Positions 9,086 to 15,576 of a DNA stretch of 24,033 nucleotides are shown here, piece by piece. This stretch comes from DATADD01 sp046262355. Lineage in GTDB: Bacteria > Actinomycetota > CADDZG01 > WHSQ01. The first letter of the stretch is position 1. Every line of letters starts with the position of its first letter. The stretch lies in the NCBI GenBank assembly GCA_046262355.1, contig JBHEMX010000026.1:1-24033 (forward strand), given 5' to 3'. Under the pieces are notes generated by a model. The model searched no databases. It worked only from the letters and a program-made list of their open reading frames with translations, and was not told where the DNA came from. Made by a program: the position numbers and the translations under genes.

Positions 9086-9089
9086 TGGG

Positions 9090-9278
9090 ATGGGTCTTCG
9101 GCTGTGGGTGTTCGTGTCGGCGAGGATCGACGGAGAGCGAGGCGACGTGCCCGGGTGGGTTCTCATCGTGCTCATGACGAGTGCGCTGGTCGTCGCCATC
9201 TGGAGTGTTGCACGGGGACGTCTGGTTGCCATCGTGCAGACCGCGTTGGACACGGTCTGCGGCCCCCTCGGTTGTTGA
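9090..9278 (+). CDS. Flp pilin-like single-TM peptide
   Basis: This 62-aa protein has a charged N-terminus (to Arg17), a short motif GDVPGW (18-23), one membrane helix (about 24-41, VLIVLMTSALVVAIWSV) and a short amphipathic tail ending in Cys57 and Cys62 (CGPLGC). Size, position between tadC and tadE, and the strong private SD all point to the major Flp-type pilin. It lacks the textbook Flp cleavage signature G/xxxxEY, because position +5 after Gly18 is Trp. Similar ERGDVPGWVL-type peptides occur at the same place in actinobacterial Tad loci (from memory). The two C-terminal cysteines could form a small disulfide loop. No prepilin peptidase gene is in the window. Confidence 0.75.
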   Translation: MGLRLWVFVSARIDGERGDVPGWVLIVLMTSALVVAIWSVARGRLVAIVQTALDTVCGPLGC

Positions 9279-9667
9279 CGTCGGCGCGCGACGAGCGGGG
9301 GTCCGCCCCGGTGGATGCGGTCATCTCGATGGTCCTGCTGATGGTCCTCGTCCTCGGCGTCGTCGAGATCGCGTTCGCTCTCTACGGCCGGAACGTCGTT
9401 GCCGCTTCTGCGCATGAAGGCGCGCGCGCCGCCATCGAGCTCGGACGCGGGCCCGGCGATGCGGTCGCGGTCGCAACGGACACCGTCCGGCGCTCGGCCG
9501 GAGGGCTCGTATCGGACCTCGACGTCGGCGTCAAGCTTGAAGAGTCACCGCTCCGTTCGCTCGTCATCGTGGAGGTCACGGGAGTGCTCGAGACTTGGGG
9601 CCCGATCCCTGTGGCCGTCCCGATATCGGTTACGGCCACAGCATCCCGGGAGCCCGAGCGCGTGTGA
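9275..9667 (+). CDS. tadE: TadE-like minor pseudopilin
   Basis: This 130-aa TadE-family protein has a short charged N-terminus (ARDERG), the pseudopilin motif GSAPVDAVIS in place of the usual GSAxVEF (the +5 Glu is Asp), one membrane helix (about 18-36) and an extracytoplasmic domain with NVVAASAHEGARAAIE. TadE and TadF are minor pseudopilins needed for pilus biogenesis. The start is the TTG at 9275, overlapping the previous stop as TTGA; a TTG directly before it is also in frame. No ATG gives the pseudopilin motif, so the non-ATG start is well supported. Confidence 0.8.
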   Translation: MTSARDERGSAPVDAVISMVLLMVLVLGVVEIAFALYGRNVVAASAHEGARAAIELGRGPGDAVAVATDTVRRSAGGLVSDLDVGVKLEESPLRSLVIVEVTGVLETWGPIPVAVPISVTATASREPERV

Positions 9668-10083
9668 CGGCCCGCGACGACGGACATGCCCTCATCGAGA
9701 CGATCCTGGTGAGCCTGCTCCTTCTCGCTCCGCTCGTCTGGGCGCTCGGGGTGCTCGCGGATCTGCATCGCAGCGCGCTCGCCTCGACCGCGGCGGCGCG
9801 TGAGGCCGGCTTCGACGCGGCCCGCTCCGCGTCCCCCGCAAGCGCGCGCGCGGCTGTGGACGACGCGGTTCGGCGCGCGTTCGCCGATCAGGGCCTCGAT
9901 CCCTCCGAGGCGCAGGTCCGGTGGAGCGCCTCTGGTCTGACTCGGGGGGAAGCGGTGGAGATAGAGGTGTCGTATCCCGTCACCGTGGTTCAGGCCCCTC
10001 TGCTCGGGCGCATCTCCGGTCCCGCGGTGTGGGTCAACGCTCGGCATGTCGCGCGCATCGCTCCGTACCGGAGTCGCGAGTGA
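9664..10083 (+). CDS. second TadE/TadF-like pseudopilin
   Basis: This 139-aa protein starts at a GTG overlapping the tadE stop (GTGA). After ARDDG comes HALIETILVSLLLLAPLVWA, which keeps Glu at position +5 after the Gly, as in TadE/TadF pseudopilins, and forms the single membrane helix. The extracytoplasmic part contains HRSALASTAAAREAGFDAAR, a helix typical of the family, and ends at RSRE. It probably acts as the TadF-type minor pseudopilin beside tadE. Third positions are very G/C-rich, which supports the frame and start. Confidence 0.8.
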   Translation: MTARDDGHALIETILVSLLLLAPLVWALGVLADLHRSALASTAAAREAGFDAARSASPASARAAVDDAVRRAFADQGLDPSEAQVRWSASGLTRGEAVEIEVSYPVTVVQAPLLGRISGPAVWVNARHVARIAPYRSRE

Positions 10084-10499
10084 GGCGCGACCAAGGAGGC
10101 CAAGTGACGATCATGGCGCTCGGCCTGGCTCTCGTGGCGTTCGCGGTGTCGGGCGTCGCGGTGGATGGAACGAGAGCGTTCCTGGCGCGCAGGACGCTGC
10201 AGAATGCGGCCGACGCGTCGGCCCTTGCGGGCGCTTCAGAGCTGGACCGAGAGTTGTACTACGCGAGCTCCGGCACGACGGTGGCTCTCGATCCGGACGC
10301 CGCTCGTCGCGTCGCGCTGGAGTGGCTGGCGCGCTGTGGGGTGGGGACGCGCGCGTCGGTTCTGGCGGATACGTCCGTCGTCCGCGTCGCGCTGCACGAC
10401 GAGGTCGCCACGAGCTTCTTGGGACTGATGGGGATCCAGATGATCCCCGTCACCGCCGATGCAAGCGCCGAGCCGCTCGGCGGGTCCGGCGCGCCGTGA
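10080..10499 (+). CDS. TadG-like (Flp pilus-assembly TadE/G-like) protein
   Basis: This 139-aa protein starts at a GTG overlapping the previous stop (GTGA). Its N-terminus GGQVTIMALGLALVAFAVSG is a membrane helix, followed by the TadG-family hallmark VDGTRAFLARRTLQNAADAS and ALAGA. Full-length proteobacterial TadG has a von Willebrand domain; this short actinobacterial type has only the N-terminal region and a small beta domain, so the shortness is normal rather than a truncation. It ends the pilus operon, four bases before the converging GGDEF-EAL gene. Confidence 0.8.
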   Translation: MRRDQGGQVTIMALGLALVAFAVSGVAVDGTRAFLARRTLQNAADASALAGASELDRELYYASSGTTVALDPDAARRVALEWLARCGVGTRASVLADTSVVRVALHDEVATSFLGLMGIQMIPVTADASAEPLGGSGAP

Positions 10500-10503
10500 C
10501 GAG

Positions 10504-13074
10504 TTAGGGAGTGAGCACGCCGGCGCGGTCCACGGCGTAGGAGTACTGCACGTGCCAGTCGTCGAAGCGGTCGGCGGGCAGAGGACGACTGAGGAGGTAG
10601 CCCTGGGCCACGTCGCAGCCGAGGGACGCGAGCCGGTTCCACAGGGACCGCGTCTCGACGCCCTCCGCGACGACGCGCAGGTCGAGGTTCCGTCCGAGGT
10701 CGATGATCGAGCGCACGATGACCGCTGCGTTCTCGTCGGATGCCATGCCGAGCACGAACGACTTGTCGATCTTGATCTCGTCCACCGGGAGCGTGCTGAG
10801 ATGCGACAGAGACGAGTAACCGGTGCCGAAGTCGTCGATCGCCACGCCGACGCCCATGGCGCTGAGGCCCGACAGGATCCCATTGGTTCTCACGGGATCG
10901 GCCATGATGCTGCTCTCGGTGATCTCGAGCTGAAGGGATGTTGCCGGGACGTCCCACTTGTCGAGGAGCTCCTGGATGTCGTTGGGCAATGCTATGTCGA
11001 GGAGATTACGGGCCGAGAGGTTGACCGCGACCTTGAGCGGCGTCCCCATCAGGCGCCAGGCCCGACACTGACCCAATGCGACGTCGAGCACGTGCATCGT
11101 GAGCGGCTTGATGAGCCCCGTGTTCTCCGCTATCGGGATGAACTTGTCCGGTGAGATGAGCCCATCGCGCGGGTGTTCCCAGCGAACGAGGGCCTCGGCG
11201 CCGATGATGCGGCCGCTGCCGAGCTCTGCCTTCGGCTGGTAGAAGACGGACAGTTCCTTCTGCTCGATCGCGTTGCGTAGCTCGGAGACGAGTGCCAGCC
11301 GGCGGGGGGTGTACTGGTTGCGCTCGTGCTGGTAGAGCTCATATCCGCTGTGCGCGCTCTTGGCGAGATACATCGCCACGTCGGCTCGCTGTATGAGGGT
11401 CTCCGCGTCCTCGCCATGCTCCGGGAAGTTGGCGATGCCGATGCTGCCGCCTACATCCAGGGTTAGGTCCTGCAGGCAGAACGGTAACTTGAGCGTCTCG
11501 AGGATGTCTTCGGCGATGCGAACGGCGTTCTCACGACCCCCCACGCGCGGGAGCAGGATCGCGAACTCATCGCCTCCGAGGCGCGCGACCGTGTCGGCCT
11601 CGCGCACCGTATCCAGGAGCCGCTTTCCCACCTCTTGAAGCAGGATGTCACCCGAGTGATGTCCGAGGGTGTCGTTGACCTCCTTGAACCTGTCCAGGTC
11701 CAAGATCATGATCGCCGTCTTGCCGGCTTCCCTTCCGCCCTCGCGTATCGCCTGGCCGACACGGTCGTTGAACAGGGTGCGGTTCGGCAAGCCTGTGAGG
11801 CCATCATGGAGGGCTTGGTACTCGTTCTCTGCTGCCTGTCGACGGAGCGTGTCGACGAGGCGGAAGTTCTCCAACGAGACGCTGGCGTGGTTGACCAGCG
11901 TCTCGAAGAGACTGAGGTCCTCGTCATCGAAGGTGCTGACGTCGCCTAGTCTGTTGCCGACCATGATCGTGCCGACGATGCCGCTCTCGGCTCGGATGGG
12001 AGCGAACATGGCGTCCTTGATGTTGTGCGACCGGAAGTGCTCTCTCAGCCGGTCGCTCGTGATCGGGCGCGCCACGACCACTCCTTGGCCCTCGGATGCC
12101 ACGCGCGCCCACACCCCCTGGGTGGGGTCGAGGACCACGGCCACCATGGCGTCGACGTGATCGTCGGGGCCGAGACGGGTCCGTAGCGACGTCTCCCCCT
12201 CGGAGGGGAACAGCGTCGCCTCGGCGATCTCGGCCCGGAACATCTCTCTGGCGTGATCGAGGAGGGGCAGCACGACGGACTCGAGCTGCATGGACCGGTT
12301 GTCGAAGCGCGTCGACTCGTGCAGTGCCCGCAGGGCCTCGTGCTTGTGGTTGACGGAGGCATAGGCGCGATAGGCGAGGAAGAGACCCACGGACAGCACC
12401 GCGATCATCCATGTTGCCGAGACGTCCGTCGAGATGATCGTCACGGCTGTGAGAGCGAGCGTCGTGTTCGTGAAGGTGGCGGCATACCCTATCGTGAGCA
12501 TGCGCGGGAGCATCGGCCTGCGTTTCTCGGAGAGTGAGATCGCGACTTCGATCATGGCCGCGGCGATGCCGTCGAGGACGAACGTCGCAACGAACGCAGC
12601 GATCCAGCCGACCGGCGCCAACCCGTCGCCGAACGAGAGGATCGTTTGGAACAACGCCACGGCGACCGTGGTCTCGAAGAACCAACGGGAGAGGTTGAAC
12701 GCGAGCTTGACCGGTGTCTGCCTGCGATGCAGGGTGAGGGCGGCGCCGGCGCCGAGCAGTTGGACGAAGACCAGTGCCGCCGGCGCGAAGAAGAAGAGTC
12801 CGAGCACCAGGGGGATCTCGCTGAGAGAGAATGAGTGCGAGTCGCGATGGAACTGCACGTGGATCACAAAGACCTCTGCGACCAAGAAGAGCGCCGCAAG
12901 CGTCCACCAGGGAACCTGGATGCCCCCCGACACCGGGTCGAGATGGACCACCACGGTGTTGTGCAGGATGAACGCCGCCGCGGTCATGCAGATGTTGAGC
13001 ACCCACACGGCGTGCTCACGGGTGGTCTCGGGCCGTCCGGCCTCAGCGTTAGGCGCGTAGCGCGGCGGCCTCAT
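10504..13074 (-). CDS. membrane-anchored GAF-GGDEF-EAL cyclic-di-GMP protein
   Basis: This protein of about 856 aa has an N-terminal block of roughly seven or eight membrane helices (about 20-240, MASE-like), a GAF domain (about 260-405), a GGDEF domain (about 415-580) and an EAL domain (about 595-840). GGDEF (500-504) is intact with an RxxD product-inhibition site (READ, 491-494). The EAL domain keeps E627-A-L, LEITE, IDDFGTGYSS, KIDKSFV, AEGVE and QGYLLSRPLP. Both diguanylate cyclase and phosphodiesterase activity are therefore possible. Signals may enter through the membrane or GAF part. The ATG at 13074 is preferred because upstream in-frame sequence is low-complexity. It converges on the pilus operon with four bases between stops, so a link between c-di-GMP and pilus-dependent attachment is plausible. 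Confidence 0.9.
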   Translation of the reverse strand: MRPPRYAPNAEAGRPETTREHAVWVLNICMTAAAFILHNTVVVHLDPVSGGIQVPWWTLAALFLVAEVFVIHVQFHRDSHSFSLSEIPLVLGLFFFAPAALVFVQLLGAGAALTLHRRQTPVKLAFNLSRWFFETTVAVALFQTILSFGDGLAPVGWIAAFVATFVLDGIAAAMIEVAISLSEKRRPMLPRMLTIGYAATFTNTTLALTAVTIISTDVSATWMIAVLSVGLFLAYRAYASVNHKHEALRALHESTRFDNRSMQLESVVLPLLDHAREMFRAEIAEATLFPSEGETSLRTRLGPDDHVDAMVAVVLDPTQGVWARVASEGQGVVVARPITSDRLREHFRSHNIKDAMFAPIRAESGIVGTIMVGNRLGDVSTFDDEDLSLFETLVNHASVSLENFRLVDTLRRQAAENEYQALHDGLTGLPNRTLFNDRVGQAIREGGREAGKTAIMILDLDRFKEVNDTLGHHSGDILLQEVGKRLLDTVREADTVARLGGDEFAILLPRVGGRENAVRIAEDILETLKLPFCLQDLTLDVGGSIGIANFPEHGEDAETLIQRADVAMYLAKSAHSGYELYQHERNQYTPRRLALVSELRNAIEQKELSVFYQPKAELGSGRIIGAEALVRWEHPRDGLISPDKFIPIAENTGLIKPLTMHVLDVALGQCRAWRLMGTPLKVAVNLSARNLLDIALPNDIQELLDKWDVPATSLQLEITESSIMADPVRTNGILSGLSAMGVGVAIDDFGTGYSSLSHLSTLPVDEIKIDKSFVLGMASDENAAVIVRSIIDLGRNLDLRVVAEGVETRSLWNRLASLGCDVAQGYLLSRPLPADRFDDWHVQYSYAVDRAGVLTP

Positions 13075-13362
13075 AGCTCCCAGCGACCATCCATGCTCAT
13101 GCTCCTGCGCTCCTCCTCGGAGGGGTTGCCAGTCCTTGCCAATATCGGCACGCGCAGGGCTTCTTTGAGGCCGAGAGGGGCGCCGAGGCGCGATATCAAG
13201 CGTTTTGCGTAGACGGGTCCGTGGCGCGCTCGCGGGATCGGGTGGGGCCGGGTTTAGCCAAGCCCCATAAGGGTTTTCTCGGCCGATTGCCGCGCGCTGC
13301 AAGGTTTCGGGCGATAGGGTGAACGGCGGTATCGGCGGCCATCGCATGGAGGTGGAGAGAGG
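13075..13362. other. divergent intergenic region between GGDEF-EAL and HU genes
   Basis: This 288-bp region must hold the promoters of both genes. I see no confident -35/-10 pair. A hairpin-forming segment (CCTCC/GGAGG, around 13112-13127) lies upstream of the GGDEF-EAL start. The open frame that extends the GGDEF-EAL gene upstream through it is Pro/Arg-rich and lacks coding character. Confidence 0.4.
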
Positions 13363-13650
13363 TTGAACAAGACTGAGTTGATCGACTCCCTGGCGGGCGC
13401 GACGGGCGAGAGCAAGCGCGTCGTCGGAGACGTCCTCGAGGCGTTCGTCACGCAGGTCCAGAAGCAGGTGAAGAAGGGCGACAAGGTGACGGTGCCCGGC
13501 TTCGGCACCTTCTCGCGACGCCAGCGGCCGGCTCGCACGGCCCGCAACCCGCGCACCGGGGAGTCGATCAAGGTCAAAGCTTCAAAGGTGCCGGCGTTCA
13601 AGCCCGGCACGGGGTTCAAGACCTTCGTTGCGGGAACCCGCAAGAGGTAG
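13363..13650 (+). CDS. hup: HU-family histone-like DNA-binding protein
   Basis: This 95-aa HU protein begins NKTELIDSLAGATGESKRVV and has the DNA-binding arm signature VPGFGTFSRRQRPARTARNPRTGE at about 44-67, ending at GTRKR. HU bends and compacts DNA as a dimer. The TTG at 13363 is the start, because GGAGGTGGAGAG lies just upstream and the family begins (M)NK at exactly this point. The long Lys/Ala-rich C-terminal tail of mycobacterial or streptomycete HupB/HupS is absent, so it is the short form. Confidence 0.95.
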   Translation: MNKTELIDSLAGATGESKRVVGDVLEAFVTQVQKQVKKGDKVTVPGFGTFSRRQRPARTARNPRTGESIKVKASKVPAFKPGTGFKTFVAGTRKR

Positions 13651-13707
13651 CGAAGGTCTTAGTGCACCTTTGCGTAAGTCCCGTCGCCCCAGAACGGCCC
13701 TGCATCG

Positions 13708-13780
13708 GCGATGGCTGCGTTGCTCGTCGCGCACGTACCCTGCGGGTACGCACGACTCCTCGCGCCTTGCCCTCACCGCG
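13708..13780. repeat. extragenic palindromic element downstream of HU
   Basis: A perfect 7-bp stem, CGTACCC (13734-13740) and GGGTACG (13744-13750) around TGC, lies inside a longer imperfect inverted repeat (TGCGTTGCTCGTCGCGCA on the left, CACGACTCCTCGCGCCTTGC on the right). No U-tract follows, so it is not a standard terminator. Its composition resembles REP-like extragenic palindromes that I recall from other environmental bacteria. It may be one copy of a dispersed family in this genome. Confidence 0.55.
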
Positions 13781-13904
13781 CAGTGCCGCCCTGGTTGCTG
13801 ACGCTACTTCCGCGCAGGAGCACTAGTGGTGAGTATCCTTGGGCGGTCGAGGTCGAGAGGAGATGTGCCGAGCGACGTGTGCTGCGTCGCCGTGGAGGCT
13901 TTCC

Positions 13905-14588
13905 ATGTGGTTCTTCCCGCTGGGTGCCGCCGTCGTGAGCGGCGTCTTCGCCGTTGCCGTGGGCCTGCAGTGGGCGCGTCGCCGGCGCCCCAACCTCCTG
14001 GCGTGGGCGATCGCGCTGGCGATGTTCGCCCTCGCCTCGTTCGCTCCCGCCGTCGGCATGCTGGAGGGCTGGACGCCCGCGTGGTTCCGTATCTATTATC
14101 TCTTCGGCGCCATCGTGAACGTGCCGGTGCTGGGTCTCGGGACGATCTATCTGCTCGGCTCGCGCCGCATCGGCCATGTCTGTGCGGCGCTCGTGACGGT
14201 CGCCTCGGTGGTCGCCGCAGTCATCGTGTGGCAGGCTCACCTCGAGGCGCAGCTGCTCGACACCGGAGGCATCCCCAAGGGCAGCGAGGTCATGTCCGAG
14301 GGGGTGAGGCTGCTGGCGCGCATCTACTCGTTCGCCGGGTTCTTCGTGGTCCTGGGCGGAGCGCTGTGGTCTGCATACCGACTGACGCGCCAGAAGCGCG
14401 CCGAGCTTCGTCCTCTCGCCGTGGCGAACGGCCTCATCGCGGCCGGCACCTTCGTCGTCGCACTGGGCAGCGGTTTCGCCTTCTACGGGCGCGGGCTTCC
14501 CTTCGCCGTCGGCCTGTTCGGGGGCGTCTGTCTCATGTTCTGGGGGTTCCTCAAGACGCGCGCGCAGCCCTCGCTTCCCGCCGGCTGA
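13905..14588 (+). CDS. polytopic membrane protein of unknown function
   Basis: This 227-aa protein has about seven hydrophobic segments: near 3-22 (PLGAAVVSGVFAVAVGL), 29-47, 60-82 (YYLFGAIVNVPVLGLGTIYLL), 88-107, 140-160, 175-192 and 198-216, with short basic loops (ARRRRPN, RQKRAE). I do not recognise a named family. The ATG at 13905 has GGAGG six bases upstream and opens directly into the first membrane helix; frames extended upstream have no coding character. It is followed one base later by the next unknown gene, so the two are probably co-transcribed. Confidence 0.75.
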   Translation: MWFFPLGAAVVSGVFAVAVGLQWARRRRPNLLAWAIALAMFALASFAPAVGMLEGWTPAWFRIYYLFGAIVNVPVLGLGTIYLLGSRRIGHVCAALVTVASVVAAVIVWQAHLEAQLLDTGGIPKGSEVMSEGVRLLARIYSFAGFFVVLGGALWSAYRLTRQKRAELRPLAVANGLIAAGTFVVALGSGFAFYGRGLPFAVGLFGGVCLMFWGFLKTRAQPSLPAG

Positions 14589-14589
14589 T

Positions 14590-15189
14590 ATGACTTCGTC
14601 GGGCCGGCCCTGGTTGGACGAGGGCTGGTACCTGATGAACGCTCGAGAGGTCGAGACCGAGTTACGCCGCCGGCGTGGGGCCTCGACCGCCTTGGCACCC
14701 GGGGAGGCGCCACGGCTCTCGATCGCCGAGGCGCTCGCGTTCAGGGACGCAGGCAACGTGCCCGACGAGGAGGGCCGCACCCTCCGCCTCGTCCTACACG
14801 TCGAGTCTTCGCCCGGCGCGGCCGAGCGGCGCCGTCTGCTGTTCGAGCCCGACTTCCACGACGAGCCTCGCTGGCGCCGGCCGGGCTCCGTGCCGATCAA
14901 CGTGCTGCCCTTGACCACCTCGGCTCCGAGCGAGCCACCCAGGGCGTGGTTCGAGGATCCCGAGATGGCCGCCCTCGAGAACGAGTGGCGCGCGACGGGC
15001 GCCGTCGCCGGCGCGCTCGTCCCGTCCGAGTGGCGCGGCTTCGTCCTCAAGACGATCGTGGCGCTGCGCGCAGCCGGCAAGGTCGTCACCCCGGACACGA
15101 TCGCAGCCTCGGTGGCGCGCTGGCTCCCGCCGGCGGAGGCGGAGCTCCTGCGGGCCGCGCTGGTCGAGGCGAACGCATCGACGTCCTAG
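14590..15189 (+). CDS. conserved-looking hypothetical soluble protein
   Basis: This 199-aa protein has no membrane segment or signal peptide and I do not recognise it. It starts one base after the stop of the membrane protein gene. Visible stretches are a basic N-terminal helix (NAREVETELRRRRG, 16-29), LSIAEALAFRD (43-53), a central beta-like part (LRLVLHVESSP) and a C-terminal helical part (EWRGFVLKTIVALRAAGKVVTPDTIAASVARWLPPAEAELLRAALVEA). The C-terminal half could be a small helical DNA- or protein-binding domain, but this is a guess. A terminator follows directly, closing a two-gene unit. Confidence 0.65.
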   Translation: MTSSGRPWLDEGWYLMNAREVETELRRRRGASTALAPGEAPRLSIAEALAFRDAGNVPDEEGRTLRLVLHVESSPGAAERRRLLFEPDFHDEPRWRRPGSVPINVLPLTTSAPSEPPRAWFEDPEMAALENEWRATGAVAGALVPSEWRGFVLKTIVALRAAGKVVTPDTIAASVARWLPPAEAELLRAALVEANASTS

Positions 15190-15220
15190 AGCCCGCTCTG
15201 CCGGATCGGGCTTGTCTTCT
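15190..15220 (+). terminator. intrinsic terminator after the unknown gene pair
   Basis: AGCCCG (15190-15195) pairs with CGGGCT (15207-15212) around an 11-nt loop and is followed by TTGTCTTCT. It starts directly after the stop codon at 15189. Confidence 0.7.
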
Positions 15221-15343
15221 CGTCCGCCCGGGTAGGAAGGGCGAAGACGGTTGTCGTGGGGCGCGCGTCCTCCGCGGCGCGCAGCCGATCTCGCGCCACG
15301 GTGCGAACCGGCACCCGGACCTCCATCGACCCCTCGATGAGAC

Positions 15344-15463
15344 GTGGCCGGCGTCGTGCAGGGACGGGTCAAGGGCGACCTCGGCCGCTTCAAGAAGTTC
15401 ATCGAGAGTCGCGGAGAGGCCACCGGGGCATGGCGCGGAGAGATCAAGCAGGACAACGTCTGA
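15344..15463 (+). CDS. probable 39-residue small protein
   Basis: A GTG-initiated frame of 40 codons lies in the gap between the terminator and the aminotransferase gene. An in-frame TGA sits two codons upstream, so it cannot be longer. Nearly all codons end in G or C. The peptide is balanced and amphipathic (QGRVKGDLGRFKKFIESRGE in the middle, ending GEIKQDNV), unlike the Arg/Ala/Pro-rich shadow frames of this genome. That is a coding signature. No clear SD is visible; a GTG four codons in is the alternative start. Function unknown; it contains no cysteine or membrane segment. Confidence 0.5.
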   Translation: MAGVVQGRVKGDLGRFKKFIESRGEATGAWRGEIKQDNV

Positions 15464-15544
15464 GCTCCTCGGCCGATCTGCACCAAGAGCGCCTCGTGGT
15501 GCAACTCACCTGACCAAGCACGCCTTGCGCGCCGCCGGCGTCGC

Positions 15545-15571
15545 TATAGGCTCCACGGGGAGAGAGAGGAG
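15545..15571 (+). promoter_or_regulatory. possible -10 and SD of the aminotransferase operon
   Basis: TATAGG (15545-15550) is a -10-like hexamer, and AGGAG (15567-15571) in a GA-rich run lies five bases before the ATG at 15577. The SD decides for this ATG over the GTG two codons earlier, which overlaps it. Confidence 0.45.
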
Positions 15572-15576
15572 TGAAC

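Noticed and set aside
13080..13210. A c-di-GMP (GEMM) riboswitch upstream of the GGDEF-EAL gene
   Set aside because: There is a GCAAC-hairpin-GCGCAGG pattern of slight resemblance, but the conserved GGGACGCAAAGCC core and second helix are missing.
15256..15513. An 85-codon forward frame overlapping the small-gene candidate
   Set aside because: Its composition is Arg/Ser/Ala-rich, typical of a shadow, and third positions are not G/C-biased; the alternative 39-codon frame is much more gene-like.
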